Virus record (IMG/VR): IMGVR_UViG_3300028398_000010
Location: 1-39,439 of that record
Strand: one strand, 5' to 3'
Length of the DNA: 39,439 nt
Source: a virus
Shown here piece after piece: positions 17,601 through 25,120 of the stretch. A program made the position numbers and the translations under genes. Below the pieces are notes generated by a model that searched no databases, was not told the origin of the DNA, and saw nothing but the letters and a program-made list of their open reading frames with translations. Each line of letters starts with the position of its first letter. Position 1 is the first letter of the stretch.

Positions 17601-18647
17601 CTCGGGCTTCACACTTTCGGCATAAAAGCGGTGGATACGTCCGGGAACGAATCCGTCAATATGACTGAAACTACAATAGACATGATCGGGGCAAAAATAA
17701 CGTCAATACGTGCCGACGTGATAGACAACAACGTACTTCTATTTTGGACATCTGAAAAGGGCACGATAGATATATCTAACTACATAGTCCGCAAAGATGG
17801 TGCTATAGCAGGAACCAAAAAGGGAACATTTACAACTTTACTTGAGACGGAAGCGGGGACTTATACATATTGTGTTACCCCGATTGACATTTTCGGCAAT
17901 GAAGGCAGCGGCAAATGTGTAACCGTAAATGTCGCTAGCCCTCCCGATTACGTACTGAACAAAAATTGGTCGAGTGATTTCAGCGGTACTAAAACAAACT
18001 GCATGGTTGAGAACGGAGATCTTGTTCTTATGATTGACAATGTTGAAACATGGGAACAGCATTTCACATCAAGGGGTTGGGACTCACCACAAGATCAAAT
18101 AGATGCAGGTTATCCACTATATGCAGAGCCGTTTGCTGCTACCGCGTCATATGAGGAAACTTTCGACTACGAAGCGATTCTGCCGTCATCACGTGTTACG
18201 GTGACGATTACAAAAGAGGTTGTTCAGGGGTCGCTAAGTGAAAATTGCACGATAAGCGTATCTACAGACGGCACGACGTGGACTGACTATAGCGGATATA
18301 GCGTTTATGCCACAAATTTTAGATATGTTAAAATTAAACTTGATTATAGCGGCACTAATGCAAGTAGCATCATAACTGATTTAAACGTAAAACTCGATGC
18401 AAAAAAGAAAAGGATATCCGGTATGATACAGTGCAATGCGGCCGATGCAGGCGGCACGGCTCTCGATATCACGGGAGAGTTCAGCGACGTCACATCTATC
18501 ACGGGCACTCCTCAGGGCACTACTGCAGCGAATGTGGTGATAGACTTTAACGATGTGCCAAACCCGACAACGGTTAATTTTTTGGTTTTTGATAACAACG
18601 GAAACAGACTTGATAGACAAATAAGCTACTCGATAGAAGGATATTAA
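14679..18647 (+). CDS. Host-specificity tail protein, TipJ/gpJ family
   Basis: About 1322 residues, forming the central tail fibre/tip that meets the host receptor. The N-terminus (VFEPEQRKEREEPAG) and a Gly-rich hydrophobic stretch at about 68-124 are typical of TipJ-family proteins, where a gpI-like part is fused to gpJ. Two fibronectin III-like domains lie near 918-1005 and 1006-1090. The start is taken as GTG 14679, eight bases after GCGGGG; longer upstream reading to 14499 overlaps the peptidase gene in another frame and is not supported. The C-terminal 200 residues should decide host range. Confidence 0.85.
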   Translation: MVKIIEIENVFEPEQRKEREEPAGKQIFDYVPKPTSYYVVSVNEKLISDFSEETNPGDTIIIVPIVRGGGGGKDVLRIGAFLALTIATGGLTSGLLGMSLATTKFALMMAGGLLINAILPPSQPDFGNVASGIDTSPTYGFTGAKTLPNPGAPLPILYGQMKLPGSVISQYIKNEGDDEYLYMLLALCEGEIEPISINDIEINGNPADTYDGVEFAYRTGTIDQDISQYDVTKAEKFHTGKVIGWFNNVTTANTFNVEVPYNIPTVRAMQGNANDAITVSVSFPSGLYAYSNGIQQSTVQLKIEYSSDGGATWNVHQRIIPEHSVIEYEWQGAGYYNLGAKAWGETEPSDAYMEPYKKTGRSRQKIIAEQVFDYWEITASQTSAVRREFTISGLSPDSYQVRITKLTPDKSGSAGVNTMYWAGATEKISDRLYYPIVALLGLKIKATGQLNGTAPNVGVICRRKPIKVYDENGTFIKEAETSNNAWAMWDFITNKRYGLGKDYSVVDYQAFDDWASWCDERVPLPDGTYEPRCRFNGVFDYKTDAWSIMQSIAQVGRAAPILMGTKYSVIVDKPKPTTQQFGMGNIVKGSYKTSYTGVVDLSKEIAARYIDESIGYNETAISVQLDDGGNPTEMALIGVTKQSYAIRHCRYILQTTDKQRRVTTFAAGIDSIACKVGDVIEFSYDAPAWGHSGRLVSATTTQVTLDQDIFFDPAKTYNLKVRHEDDTIETVSVTNPGTETDTITVSAFATAPKPYETYQLGEVGKENIKLRVADMTSKDDLSATITAVDYNESILDDWSTPEDIARPSYITGFAKIYDISIGEHLEKRKDGTIVPFLDFSWRVEDDRFSIVDILISSDNGATWSEIATGIRTGLYRLNALSLAEGQEYTFAFVSNDFSGSQGVEEAAKKTHIYLGKSAPPEDVQSFTYSITSNGVLLSWDKNTDVDLSGYNLYLDGTQIEHSLKATTYLYADLTLGLHTFGIKAVDTSGNESVNMTETTIDMIGAKITSIRADVIDNNVLLFWTSEKGTIDISNYIVRKDGAIAGTKKGTFTTLLETEAGTYTYCVTPIDIFGNEGSGKCVTVNVASPPDYVLNKNWSSDFSGTKTNCMVENGDLVLMIDNVETWEQHFTSRGWDSPQDQIDAGYPLYAEPFAATASYEETFDYEAILPSSRVTVTITKEVVQGSLSENCTISVSTDGTTWTDYSGYSVYATNFRYVKIKLDYSGTNASSIITDLNVKLDAKKKRISGMIQCNAADAGGTALDITGEFSDVTSITGTPQGTTAANVVIDFNDVPNPTTVNFLVFDNNGNRLDRQISYSIEGY

Positions 18648-18648
18648 A

Positions 18649-19587
18649 ATGGCTGATTGGAACTTACCAACACTGACAACACTATATGCAGATGTTCTTA
18701 CAGAGTTAAAAGGGCGTGACGAGACCGCCCTGAAAATGGACGGAAGCGGCACTAATTTACCCGTAGGAGCAAAAAAGCTTAATGTGACAACTGGGCAGTT
18801 CGAGAGATACAACGGCACTACGTGGGCGCCGATTACGAGCTATGCAAAGACCACAGGAACGTTAGATCAATTTGCGGATGGTGCTGACGGTGATAACATT
18901 ATCGATACTTCAGGAAGAAGCCTGCGAATAAACACAAAGCGTGCTTTGGTAGGGCTTTCAAGCGCTGATGGCAATAAACTGTTTATCAATTATAATAATG
19001 ATTTTGCTAATGGTGTTGAAATTAAAGGTGAAACTACGATTAATAGCTTACTAATGAAACAGTCTACGCCTGGTTTTAAAATGGAGGACACAAATGCTGG
19101 TTTTGAATCAATATTTTATCAAGTTGTTTACCAGAACCACTGGCAGATTCAAACACGAAGCACGGACGGTAATTTTACTTATCTATATTCACCGTTACAA
19201 ATTAGTTACGATGCTAATCAAGGTTTAAAGATTGCGAAAGATGCGGTGACAATAAATAATAGACAGATTCTGACAAAAGGTGCGGATTGGCAACCAATTT
19301 CGCTTCTAAACGGACATGCCGGAGATTTATTTTACTGTAAAATTGGCTCTGTAATACATTTAAAGGGAGCCATTAATACCAATAATGCCACATCTGAAGC
19401 TATAGGAGTACTGCCATCAACTGCCATTCCATCATATTCTACTACGATGTTCATACAACCATTGGCATACGATTCAACAGGTTTCGCAAGGATTCAAATT
19501 GCAAGCGACGGGACCATAAATCTTCCACCCTCAAACTATAATGTAGGTTCTGTAGTAATGAATTTAAGTTATGTTACTGATGCGTAG
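18649..19587 (+). CDS. Tail fibre protein
   Basis: 312 residues. A short N-terminal helix, probably for attachment to the tip (LPTLTTLYADVLTELKGR), is followed by NGTTWAPIT, a typical virion-protein linker, then beta-rich, Asn/Gly/Thr-rich sequence and a compact C-terminal domain from about residue 210 (DWQPISLLNGHAGDLFYCK). That arrangement is usual for side or tip fibres with a trimeric shaft and receptor-binding head. DNA from 18990 is more AT-rich than the preceding structural genes, suggesting recent exchange of the distal part. Starts two bases after the gpJ-like stop. Confidence 0.7.
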   Translation: MADWNLPTLTTLYADVLTELKGRDETALKMDGSGTNLPVGAKKLNVTTGQFERYNGTTWAPITSYAKTTGTLDQFADGADGDNIIDTSGRSLRINTKRALVGLSSADGNKLFINYNNDFANGVEIKGETTINSLLMKQSTPGFKMEDTNAGFESIFYQVVYQNHWQIQTRSTDGNFTYLYSPLQISYDANQGLKIAKDAVTINNRQILTKGADWQPISLLNGHAGDLFYCKIGSVIHLKGAINTNNATSEAIGVLPSTAIPSYSTTMFIQPLAYDSTGFARIQIASDGTINLPPSNYNVGSVVMNLSYVTDA

Positions 19588-19598
19588 AAGGAAATAAT

Positions 19599-20051
19599 AT
19601 GTTAGAACTGGCATTTTACAGAGGGCATGGGAACAATTTCGACAAATTGATACGGTGGTGGACGGACTCCGATTATTCACACGTTGAAATCGTTATAAAC
19701 GGGGTTGGATACTCATCAAGCCCACGCGACGGCGGAGTGCGCAAAGCTAATATCAATTTCGGAAACGGTAACTGGGATACGTTTCAAATCCCGTGCGCAT
19801 ATTTGCAGGAAGAGAAGATCAGGCTATTTTTTGAGCGTGAAATGTGGAAAAAGTACGACTGGCTAGGCATATTTTTCACGCAAGCTATCCCGATAGGCAC
19901 TCAAGACCCTTTGCGCTGGTTTTGCTCTGAGATCGCTATGGCGGCATTTTACCATGCTGAAATAACCACTATGGAGAAAAAACCAAAATGGTACAGCCCA
20001 GAAGATATGCATAGAAAAATCATTCTAAAAAATGATATAATCATACAATAG
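19599..20051 (+). CDS. Permuted papain-fold (YiiX/NlpC-like) hydrolase
   Basis: 150 residues. His28 in SDYSHVEIVI, with Glu30 two residues later, and Cys109 in WFCSEIA are the hallmarks of the circularly permuted NlpC/P60 (YiiX/YebB) papain fold, in which His precedes Cys. Members hydrolyse amide bonds in cell wall or lipids. It lies immediately before the lysozyme gene and could take part in lysis or in entry. No signal peptide is visible. Ribosome-binding site AAGGAAA eight bases upstream. Confidence 0.75.
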   Translation: MLELAFYRGHGNNFDKLIRWWTDSDYSHVEIVINGVGYSSSPRDGGVRKANINFGNGNWDTFQIPCAYLQEEKIRLFFEREMWKKYDWLGIFFTQAIPIGTQDPLRWFCSEIAMAAFYHAEITTMEKKPKWYSPEDMHRKIILKNDIIIQ

Positions 20052-20059
20052 GAGTTTAG

Positions 20060-20461
20060 ATGTTAATTGACAGAATTAAACAGGCTGAGGGCTTTTCAGG
20101 AGTTCCGTATAATGACCCTCTGGGACTTCCAACAATCGGCTACGGGACGCTTCTGCCAATAACTGAATACGAAGCAGAGCTACTACTAAAGCATCGGCTA
20201 TCTCTCGTAAAGCAAGAGCTTCAAGAAAAAGTCCACTTTTGGGACGATCTCCCCGACACGATAAAAGATGTACTCTTAGATATGGCATACAATATGGGCG
20301 TACCCCGTCTATTCACATTTAAGAACATGTGGCGTGCCATAGAGGCAAAGGATTGGAATAAAATGGCAGATGAGATGGTAGATAGTCTCTGGTACTCACA
20401 AGTGGGCAGCCGCTCCGCACTTCTTGTAAAGATGGTAAAAGACTATGCGAGAGGGGACTGA
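20060..20461 (+). CDS. Endolysin, GH24 (T4-type) lysozyme
   Basis: 133 residues. Cleaves the MurNAc-GlcNAc bond of peptidoglycan during lysis. Glu10 (AEGF), Asp19 (YNDPLG) and Thr25 (PTIGYG) correspond to the catalytic Glu11-Asp20-Thr26 of T4 lysozyme, so all key residues are present. No N-terminal signal-anchor segment is seen; release therefore depends on a holin. The flanking genes encode a membrane protein with a coiled coil and a 3TM-type holin. Confidence 0.93.
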   Translation: MLIDRIKQAEGFSGVPYNDPLGLPTIGYGTLLPITEYEAELLLKHRLSLVKQELQEKVHFWDDLPDTIKDVLLDMAYNMGVPRLFTFKNMWRAIEAKDWNKMADEMVDSLWYSQVGSRSALLVKMVKDYARGD

Positions 20462-20462
20462 A

Positions 20463-20765
20463 GTGGAAACGAGAATCGTGAGCATAGAGATTGAGCTTGC
20501 GAAACTCGTTCAAAACCAAGAGAGCATGAATGAGAATCTTCGCAATATCTCAAAAACGCTTGAAAAGATCGTAGAGTTACAAACATCTACGCAACTTCTT
20601 AATCAGCGCGTCGGCGCGATGGAGGCTAACTCAAAAGAGTCGTTCAGGCGCGTCTACGAAAAGATCGAAGGCATAGAGGGCACTCACAAATGGATTAGTA
20701 GAACGATCATAGGTGCGGTGATAGCGGGCATAATCACCGGAATGTACACAATCACGAAAGGATAA
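20463..20765 (+). CDS. Coiled-coil protein with C-terminal membrane segment, holin-like
   Basis: 100 residues from a GTG start. A long coiled coil (about 5-70, with Leu/Ile heptads) is followed by one membrane segment near 76-96 and a short Lys-rich tail. This is the layout of XhlA-like proteins that act with holins in phage lysis cassettes. GTG 20463 is preferred over ATG 20445 because GAGGGG lies six bases upstream, while the earlier ATG would start inside the lysozyme gene. Confidence 0.6.
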   Translation: METRIVSIEIELAKLVQNQESMNENLRNISKTLEKIVELQTSTQLLNQRVGAMEANSKESFRRVYEKIEGIEGTHKWISRTIIGAVIAGIITGMYTITKG

Positions 20766-20767
20766 AC

Positions 20768-21157
20768 ATGAGCCTACTCATATCAAAAACCAACACATCA
20801 CCATACGACTACGTATCACAAGGCGATGAGTCCAACCCCATAAGCGTAAGCGTTACGCTTGATAATGCAGGCGGCACGATAACATCATCAGCAGTAACCG
20901 CGTATCTTGTAGCCACGCAATACAACTATACAGGAATAACCGCACAGCCTATAAACGAACAAACTGGCATCAACTGGCAAGTATCACTCGACAATGCCAC
21001 ATGGGCAGAAAGCGTCACTCCCGCAGATATGGACGGACGCACTACAGATGCACTCACTACGGTATATCTTAGAGCGGTTGTAGCAAACGATGGTACAGTC
21101 GCTACTGGCAACTACATACAAGCCGACGTGCAAGTGAACGCTACGGAGAATCCATAG
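20768..21157 (+). CDS. Beta-rich hypothetical protein (Ig-like)
   Basis: 129 residues, Thr/Ala/Val-rich, with alternating hydrophobic strands (PISVSVTLDNAGGTI, VTAYLVATQYNYTG, TTVYLRAVVAND) that suggest an immunoglobulin-like or jelly-roll domain. It lies inside the lysis block between two membrane proteins, yet looks like a virion or secreted protein. I do not recognise a family. Starts two bases after the preceding stop, with AAGGA ribosome-binding site. Confidence 0.6.
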   Translation: MSLLISKTNTSPYDYVSQGDESNPISVSVTLDNAGGTITSSAVTAYLVATQYNYTGITAQPINEQTGINWQVSLDNATWAESVTPADMDGRTTDALTTVYLRAVVANDGTVATGNYIQADVQVNATENP

Positions 21158-21159
21158 GC

Positions 21160-21573
21160 ATGGGCTTCTTCGGCAAGCTATTCGGCTCTGATGACGTCAT
21201 AGAAAAAGCGGCAGATGGAATCTATAACGGCATAGATAAGCTTGTTTATACCGATGAAGAGAAAGCAGAAATGCGGCTAAAATCCGCAAAGAGTTTTCTC
21301 GCTTTGCTTAAAGCATATGAGCCATTTAAGCTTGCGCAAAGATTTCTTGCGCTGACTATAGCTATACCATATGTCACCATATGGGTACTTTCGGCAATAA
21401 TGCTCGCCATTGGCGGGTATTTAGAGGTAGATACAGCGATTACTACCGCAAAAGATCTCGCAAGATATAATAACGAAACTCTCGGACAGCCTTTGTCTAT
21501 CATCATAGCGTTTTACTTCACTGGCGGGATGCTCGAAGGGGCAATTTCAAAGTGGAAAGAGAAGAAGGAGTAG
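21160..21573 (+). CDS. Holin, 3TM family
   Basis: 137 residues. The N-terminal GFFGKLFGSDDVIEKAADG, the charged KAEMRLKS stretch and the following FLALTIAIPYVTIWVL membrane segment match 3TM holins first described for gene-transfer agent release. Membrane stretches are predicted near 63-88 and 110-129, with the first hydrophobic helix at 42-60 less clear. The Lys/Glu-rich end (KWKEKKE) is cytoplasmic. Together with the lysozyme it would control timing of lysis. Confidence 0.78.
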   Translation: MGFFGKLFGSDDVIEKAADGIYNGIDKLVYTDEEKAEMRLKSAKSFLALLKAYEPFKLAQRFLALTIAIPYVTIWVLSAIMLAIGGYLEVDTAITTAKDLARYNNETLGQPLSIIIAFYFTGGMLEGAISKWKEKKE

Positions 21574-21575
21574 CT

Positions 21576-21968
21576 ATGCCGTCAACCAATAAAGTTCAGG
21601 CTTATCTTATAGCACCAGTAGCCGCAATGAACGTCCCTTTGCCATTTGATGGGTATATGAAACCAGTGGACAAGTGGGCAGACCCGGCGGTACCAGAGTA
21701 CTACACTCTTAACGAGATAGATGGCACTTCATTATTAGGGCGTCCTATAAGCATTAGAAAAAGTCTTGATGGTCAATGGTTCATATATTCTGATAGCAAT
21801 TTCTCATACCGCGCCGGGCACTTCAAAAAACTTGAAGATATGGGCACTGCATTGGGTTTTCCTGTATACATTCTCACGACTGAAAAAGAAGTGCAAGATG
21901 AGCTTAACGGAACAGCTGGTGCACTTCAAATCACTCAGTGGGTTGACCCTAACGCTGGAGTAGTGTAA
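21576..21968 (+). CDS. Hypothetical protein before the LamG genes
   Basis: 130 residues from ATG 21576 (AAGGAG seven bases upstream); an in-frame ATG at 21552 lies inside the holin gene and lacks a ribosome-binding site. Beta-rich, with no recognised family; segments such as KSLDGQWFIYSDSNFSY suggest a small virion domain. It ends by overlap with the next gene (TAATG). By context it is probably a tail or receptor-binding component. Confidence 0.55.
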   Translation: MPSTNKVQAYLIAPVAAMNVPLPFDGYMKPVDKWADPAVPEYYTLNEIDGTSLLGRPISIRKSLDGQWFIYSDSNFSYRAGHFKKLEDMGTALGFPVYILTTEKEVQDELNGTAGALQITQWVDPNAGVV

Positions 21969-22831
21969 TGGCACTTATATTGGATTATGAATTTGATAAT
22001 TTCTCGACTGCTGCCGACGGCACTCGTAAAGTTGTCGATGCAAGTGGCAATTCAAACGATGGCACTATGGAGAGTGGGCAGGGACTTGAATTTGATGGTA
22101 TTGATGACTACATAAATACAGATATTTATGTCGATCCTTCTTATAAAACGTGTATTGTATCATTTAAAACCGCAAATACCTTACCTGCTACGGGGTGCTT
22201 GGCCTATGGCGGAGATTGGGCGAAATATAGACGTTTTGGATTTTTTGTTGCAAGTGGGAAAATATTGTTTGAATACGGGGATAAATATTTTTATGGAAGC
22301 GCACTATCAACTAATACAAATTATAGAGCCGTAGTTACTTATGATGGAGTTAACGCCATAGGGTACCTCGATTCAGTTCAAGATGCTATTGTGGCTGCAT
22401 CGCAAATTCCGTCAAAGGAAATCTCATCTGGCTTTACATTTCGTTTTGGGGATATTAATGATTGGATATATTCCGGGGATGTGTTAATGTGTACGATTCT
22501 TGATGTAAATATATCAAGTGATGATGTAATTTACGATTTCAATAATCCAAACGCTATAATAGAAATGCTTATCACTGGTACTGCAAATCCAAATTTTTCT
22601 TTTTTGCCGTCAAATATTCTGCATTGCTTTACTTTTGACGAAAGTACTGGAAATGTTATCCACGACATAGTAACTGGGAAGAGCTATAGTATGCTAAATT
22701 TTCCTTCCGATAACACACAATGGACAAATGCCGATCTGCAACCATATGGGCATCAAAAATTACGTTTCAAAAAAGATGCGAACGGAAACCCTTCGGCATT
22801 AGCTGATACTAAAACTGTAAGGTTTGATTAA
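21968..22831 (+). CDS. LamG/concanavalin-like virion protein
   Basis: 287 residues. The segment DASGNSNDGTMESGQGLEF (from about residue 24) and DGIDDYI are classic for laminin-G-like jelly-roll domains that bind sugars. The domain runs to about residue 190. The remainder (DEST.NVIHDIV, about 215-240) looks like the beginning of a second such domain. A likely receptor-binding or adhesin protein of the virion. AT content is higher than in the tail genes, consistent with gene exchange in host-recognition loci. Confidence 0.7.
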   Translation: MALILDYEFDNFSTAADGTRKVVDASGNSNDGTMESGQGLEFDGIDDYINTDIYVDPSYKTCIVSFKTANTLPATGCLAYGGDWAKYRRFGFFVASGKILFEYGDKYFYGSALSTNTNYRAVVTYDGVNAIGYLDSVQDAIVAASQIPSKEISSGFTFRFGDINDWIYSGDVLMCTILDVNISSDDVIYDFNNPNAIIEMLITGTANPNFSFLPSNILHCFTFDESTGNVIHDIVTGKSYSMLNFPSDNTQWTNADLQPYGHQKLRFKKDANGNPSALADTKTVRFD

Positions 22832-23928
22832 TGGCATTATATCAAATCACCACTCCGTACACGCTGCCATCTAATGCAGTCTGGAGCGTTATTGAAGTAG
22901 GTGGTGATGACACCGCTCTAACGCATTATGTTTATGTGTATGACGGTGCGGGTAACATAGAAAAATTTGTGAATGGTGTTTCACAAGGCACTCAATCGTA
23001 TACCCCTCCGGCTACAGCGTATGTGATAACACAAAGTTCACTCGACGGAGCCGCTACGTTTGTAGTTAGGGGTTGGTTCAAGGTTTACGATACCGCATTG
23101 ACTCAAACTGAAATAGATACCGATTATCAAGCTTTTCAAGCTCAATACGGCGGAGGCGGAGGCACTCCGATCACAAGCATATTCGACATCTCCGCAAGTG
23201 TCGCCACAAACTTAACAGATACCTTTGATACATCAGCTTCAATATCAAATCAGATCTCAAACGTATTTGACTCATTGGATGCGATATCTACAAATATTTC
23301 AGTAACTCACGATACCGAATCAGCAATAAGCGTCAACATAAGCGCAACGTTCGATTCTCAAGCCTCTGCATCTACTGCCATATCAGAGCTTTTCGATACA
23401 ATAGCCAACGTGACAACACAAACAGGATATGTCGCGTCGTTCGATACTACTGTATCGGTGTCTACATCAAAGCAGATTAATTTTGATTCCACGATAGCGA
23501 TATCAACGCAAAAAACAGTGCTTCACGATACAAGTGCGAACGTGACCACATTGACTGGATATGTAGCGCGATTTGATACCGACATTCAGGTAATCAATCA
23601 AATATCAAACACATTCGACTCTATAGCGGGCGTGAGCGTTGGATATAGCGCAACGTTTGATTCAAATACAGCCGTATCTACACCAGTATCGATTATATTT
23701 GATTCAGAAGCCGCGGTAGCAAAATACTATGAAAATCTGTTCGATTCAGAGATCTCAATATCAAACTATATAGACAATCGCTTTGATGTTTTAACGAAAA
23801 TAGGAAACCAAATTTCGCATACGTTCGACACAGACGTAAGAGTGCTTGACCAAACCGTTGCGATAGAAGTGAAAGTTTACAATGCACCTATAACGATTAT
23901 GAAAAAATGGGAGGCCCCGCTATTATGA
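22831..23928 (+). CDS. Fibre-like protein with sixteen 14-16 residue repeats
   Basis: 365 residues. Residues 1-107 look like the end of a LamG domain (GWFKVYDTALTQTEID). A Gly hinge (107-111) is followed by a regular array with consensus F-D-[ST]-x-x-x-[VI]-S-x-x-I at 118, 132, 146, 160, 174, 188, 204, 218, 232, 248, 262, 276, 290, 304, 318 and 332. Spacing is 14 in thirteen cases and 16 in two. His replaces Phe at 160 and 232. This regularity suggests a beta-solenoid or stacked shaft. Likely a receptor-binding shaft; no family recognised. Overlaps the preceding stop by one base (TAATG). Confidence 0.7.
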   Translation: MALYQITTPYTLPSNAVWSVIEVGGDDTALTHYVYVYDGAGNIEKFVNGVSQGTQSYTPPATAYVITQSSLDGAATFVVRGWFKVYDTALTQTEIDTDYQAFQAQYGGGGGTPITSIFDISASVATNLTDTFDTSASISNQISNVFDSLDAISTNISVTHDTESAISVNISATFDSQASASTAISELFDTIANVTTQTGYVASFDTTVSVSTSKQINFDSTIAISTQKTVLHDTSANVTTLTGYVARFDTDIQVINQISNTFDSIAGVSVGYSATFDSNTAVSTPVSIIFDSEAAVAKYYENLFDSEISISNYIDNRFDVLTKIGNQISHTFDTDVRVLDQTVAIEVKVYNAPITIMKKWEAPLL

Positions 23929-24218
23929 CCAACAGATTACATATCGGAGACATAGGAACTAAAATAGTACTTGACATAGACCCAGCCAACGAAAACAATA
24001 TAACGCCGGATATTGTGGCAAGCGCAAAAATGCTTATAACCAAGCCTGACGGTACTGTACTTGAAAAGAACGCAAGTGCAGAGGGGCATACGGTCGTTTA
24101 CTATACTGCCGCAGGAGATCTCGATGTAGAAGGCCTGTACTGCCTACAAGCGAAAGTAACACTCACAAGCGGCTGGAGCGGCAAGTCCAATATCGTTCAA
24201 GATTATATCTACCCGTGA
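23925..24218 (+). CDS. BppU-like Ig-fold virion domain protein
   Basis: 97 residues from ATG 23925, overlapping the upstream TGA (ATGA) and preceded by GGGAGG. The pattern GDIGTKIVLDI, ASAKMLITKPDGTVLEK, AAGDLDVEGLYCLQAKVTL resembles the N-terminal Ig-like domain of phage baseplate upper (BppU-type) proteins. It would be a tail-associated adaptor, here as a free-standing domain. Its end overlaps, by ten bases, the end of the first gene of the opposite operon, so the two operons converge without a gap. Confidence 0.6.
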   Translation: MTNRLHIGDIGTKIVLDIDPANENNITPDIVASAKMLITKPDGTVLEKNASAEGHTVVYYTAAGDLDVEGLYCLQAKVTLTSGWSGKSNIVQDYIYP

Positions 24219-24454
24219 CCGCGGCCGTGCAGCCATAGTTTCTTAAGGGCCTTCAGCATGCCACAACAAAAGCCGGCGTCCTTCGCAGCTTTCGTAAACT
24301 CATCTTCCCAATATCTGTTTAGCTTATTAGTATAGTACACAAGGGCGTCTCTCTCTTCCATTCTTCTCGGAGCGAAAGACACGTCAACCTCTTCATTCAT
24401 CTCTTTAATCGTCATATTACGACGTTTTTCATATAGCCATTCCCCGTAAGTCAT
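24209..24454 (-). CDS. Hypothetical 81-residue protein, last gene of the reverse operon
   Basis: Helical and charged with no recognised family. MTYGEWLYEKRRNM at the start and KKLWLHGRGHG at the end; Cys63-Cys64 pair. It overlaps the next upstream gene by four bases. The C-terminal ten bases overlap the + strand gene ending at 24218, so readthrough from both sides would give antisense RNA here. Confidence 0.55.
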   Translation of the reverse strand: MTYGEWLYEKRRNMTIKEMNEEVDVSFAPRRMEERDALVYYTNKLNRYWEDEFTKAAKDAGFCCGMLKALKKLWLHGRGHG

Positions 24455-24912
24455 GAAGCCTCCAATATTTCGTCTTTTATGTGTTTTGGGTTTTGCCGCA
24501 TAATTTCCCTCACTACCATGTCAGCATATTCCTCCGCCTCGCTCACGCCGCTATCTATATGATCAAGTACAGCATCAAAACTATCGCAAAGATCGTTCCC
24601 TTTAGCTACCGGAAATATTTTCAGCCCAGTTTTTTCGAGCATATTCCCCAAAACAGTCAATGCGAAAACGGTCGCGTTTGGTTTTTCATAGCCGGCTTTT
24701 TCATATGCCTTTAGTGCTATCTTCGCGGCATCTTTTAGCGTATTTGAGCCTCGATACATCCGAATTATTCTATCCATCTTGCGGTATATGTCAACTATTA
24801 TCATATCTCCTACGGTAGCCTCTATGTTCTCATCCGCAAGAGCGATTACTTGGCCAAGAGCATTATGGGCAACAATGATGGCCGCCAGCTCTCGTTTAGT
24901 CGTTAGCCCCAT
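24451..24912 (-). CDS. Hypothetical helical protein, 153 residues
   Basis: Predicted all-helical and soluble: charged helices (LTTKRELAAIIVAHNALGQ, VGDMIIVDIYRKMDRIIRM) with a KPNATVFALTVLGNML amphipathic centre. No family recognised and no catalytic motif visible. Overlaps its upstream neighbour, a 31-residue membrane protein, by ten bases, implying translational coupling. The acidic C-terminus is likely disordered. Confidence 0.55.
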   Translation of the reverse strand: MGLTTKRELAAIIVAHNALGQVIALADENIEATVGDMIIVDIYRKMDRIIRMYRGSNTLKDAAKIALKAYEKAGYEKPNATVFALTVLGNMLEKTGLKIFPVAKGNDLCDSFDAVLDHIDSGVSEAEEYADMVVREIMRQNPKHIKDEILEAS

Positions 24913-24998
24913 ATCAGCTCCAATAAGAACAGCCCCATTGCCCCAGCGATAAACGACGTTATCATCACCGTGATTAACGCATATTTAGTTATTTTCAT
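24903..24998 (-). CDS. Small membrane protein, 31 residues
   Basis: A micro-gene encoding MKITKYALITVMITSFIAG and so on, ending LLELIWG: a basic N-terminus and one hydrophobic span (about 7-28). GAGGTGACG lies upstream, a good ribosome-binding site. Its ATG overlaps the stop of the preceding Cys-rich mini-gene (ATGA), and its stop lies seven bases inside the next gene. These overlaps make a real gene likely. Function unknown; small phage membrane proteins often affect lysis timing or host membrane functions. Confidence 0.6.
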   Translation of the reverse strand: MKITKYALITVMITSFIAGAMGLFLLELIWG

Positions 24999-25108
24999 AT
25001 CGTCACCTCGTATCCGCAAAAATTACATTTCGCCACTTTTATCGTTGTATATTTTAATATTTTAGTCGTTACAAAAACACTATTACTACAGCATATCCTG
25101 CATTTCAT
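24995..25108 (-). CDS. Cys-rich mini-protein, 37 residues
   Basis: Encodes a 37-residue basic protein beginning MKCRICCSN with Cys3/Cys6 (and Cys7) and ending with CNFC at 28-31, so CxxC...CxxC could hold zinc as a small ribbon. GGAGGTGCAAA directly precedes the ATG, an excellent ribosome-binding site. The stop overlaps the next mini-gene (ATGA). No family named. It could be a zinc-ribbon cofactor for a host or phage enzyme. Confidence 0.6.
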   Translation of the reverse strand: MKCRICCSNSVFVTTKILKYTTIKVAKCNFCGYEVTI

Positions 25109-25120
25109 TTTGCACCTCCA

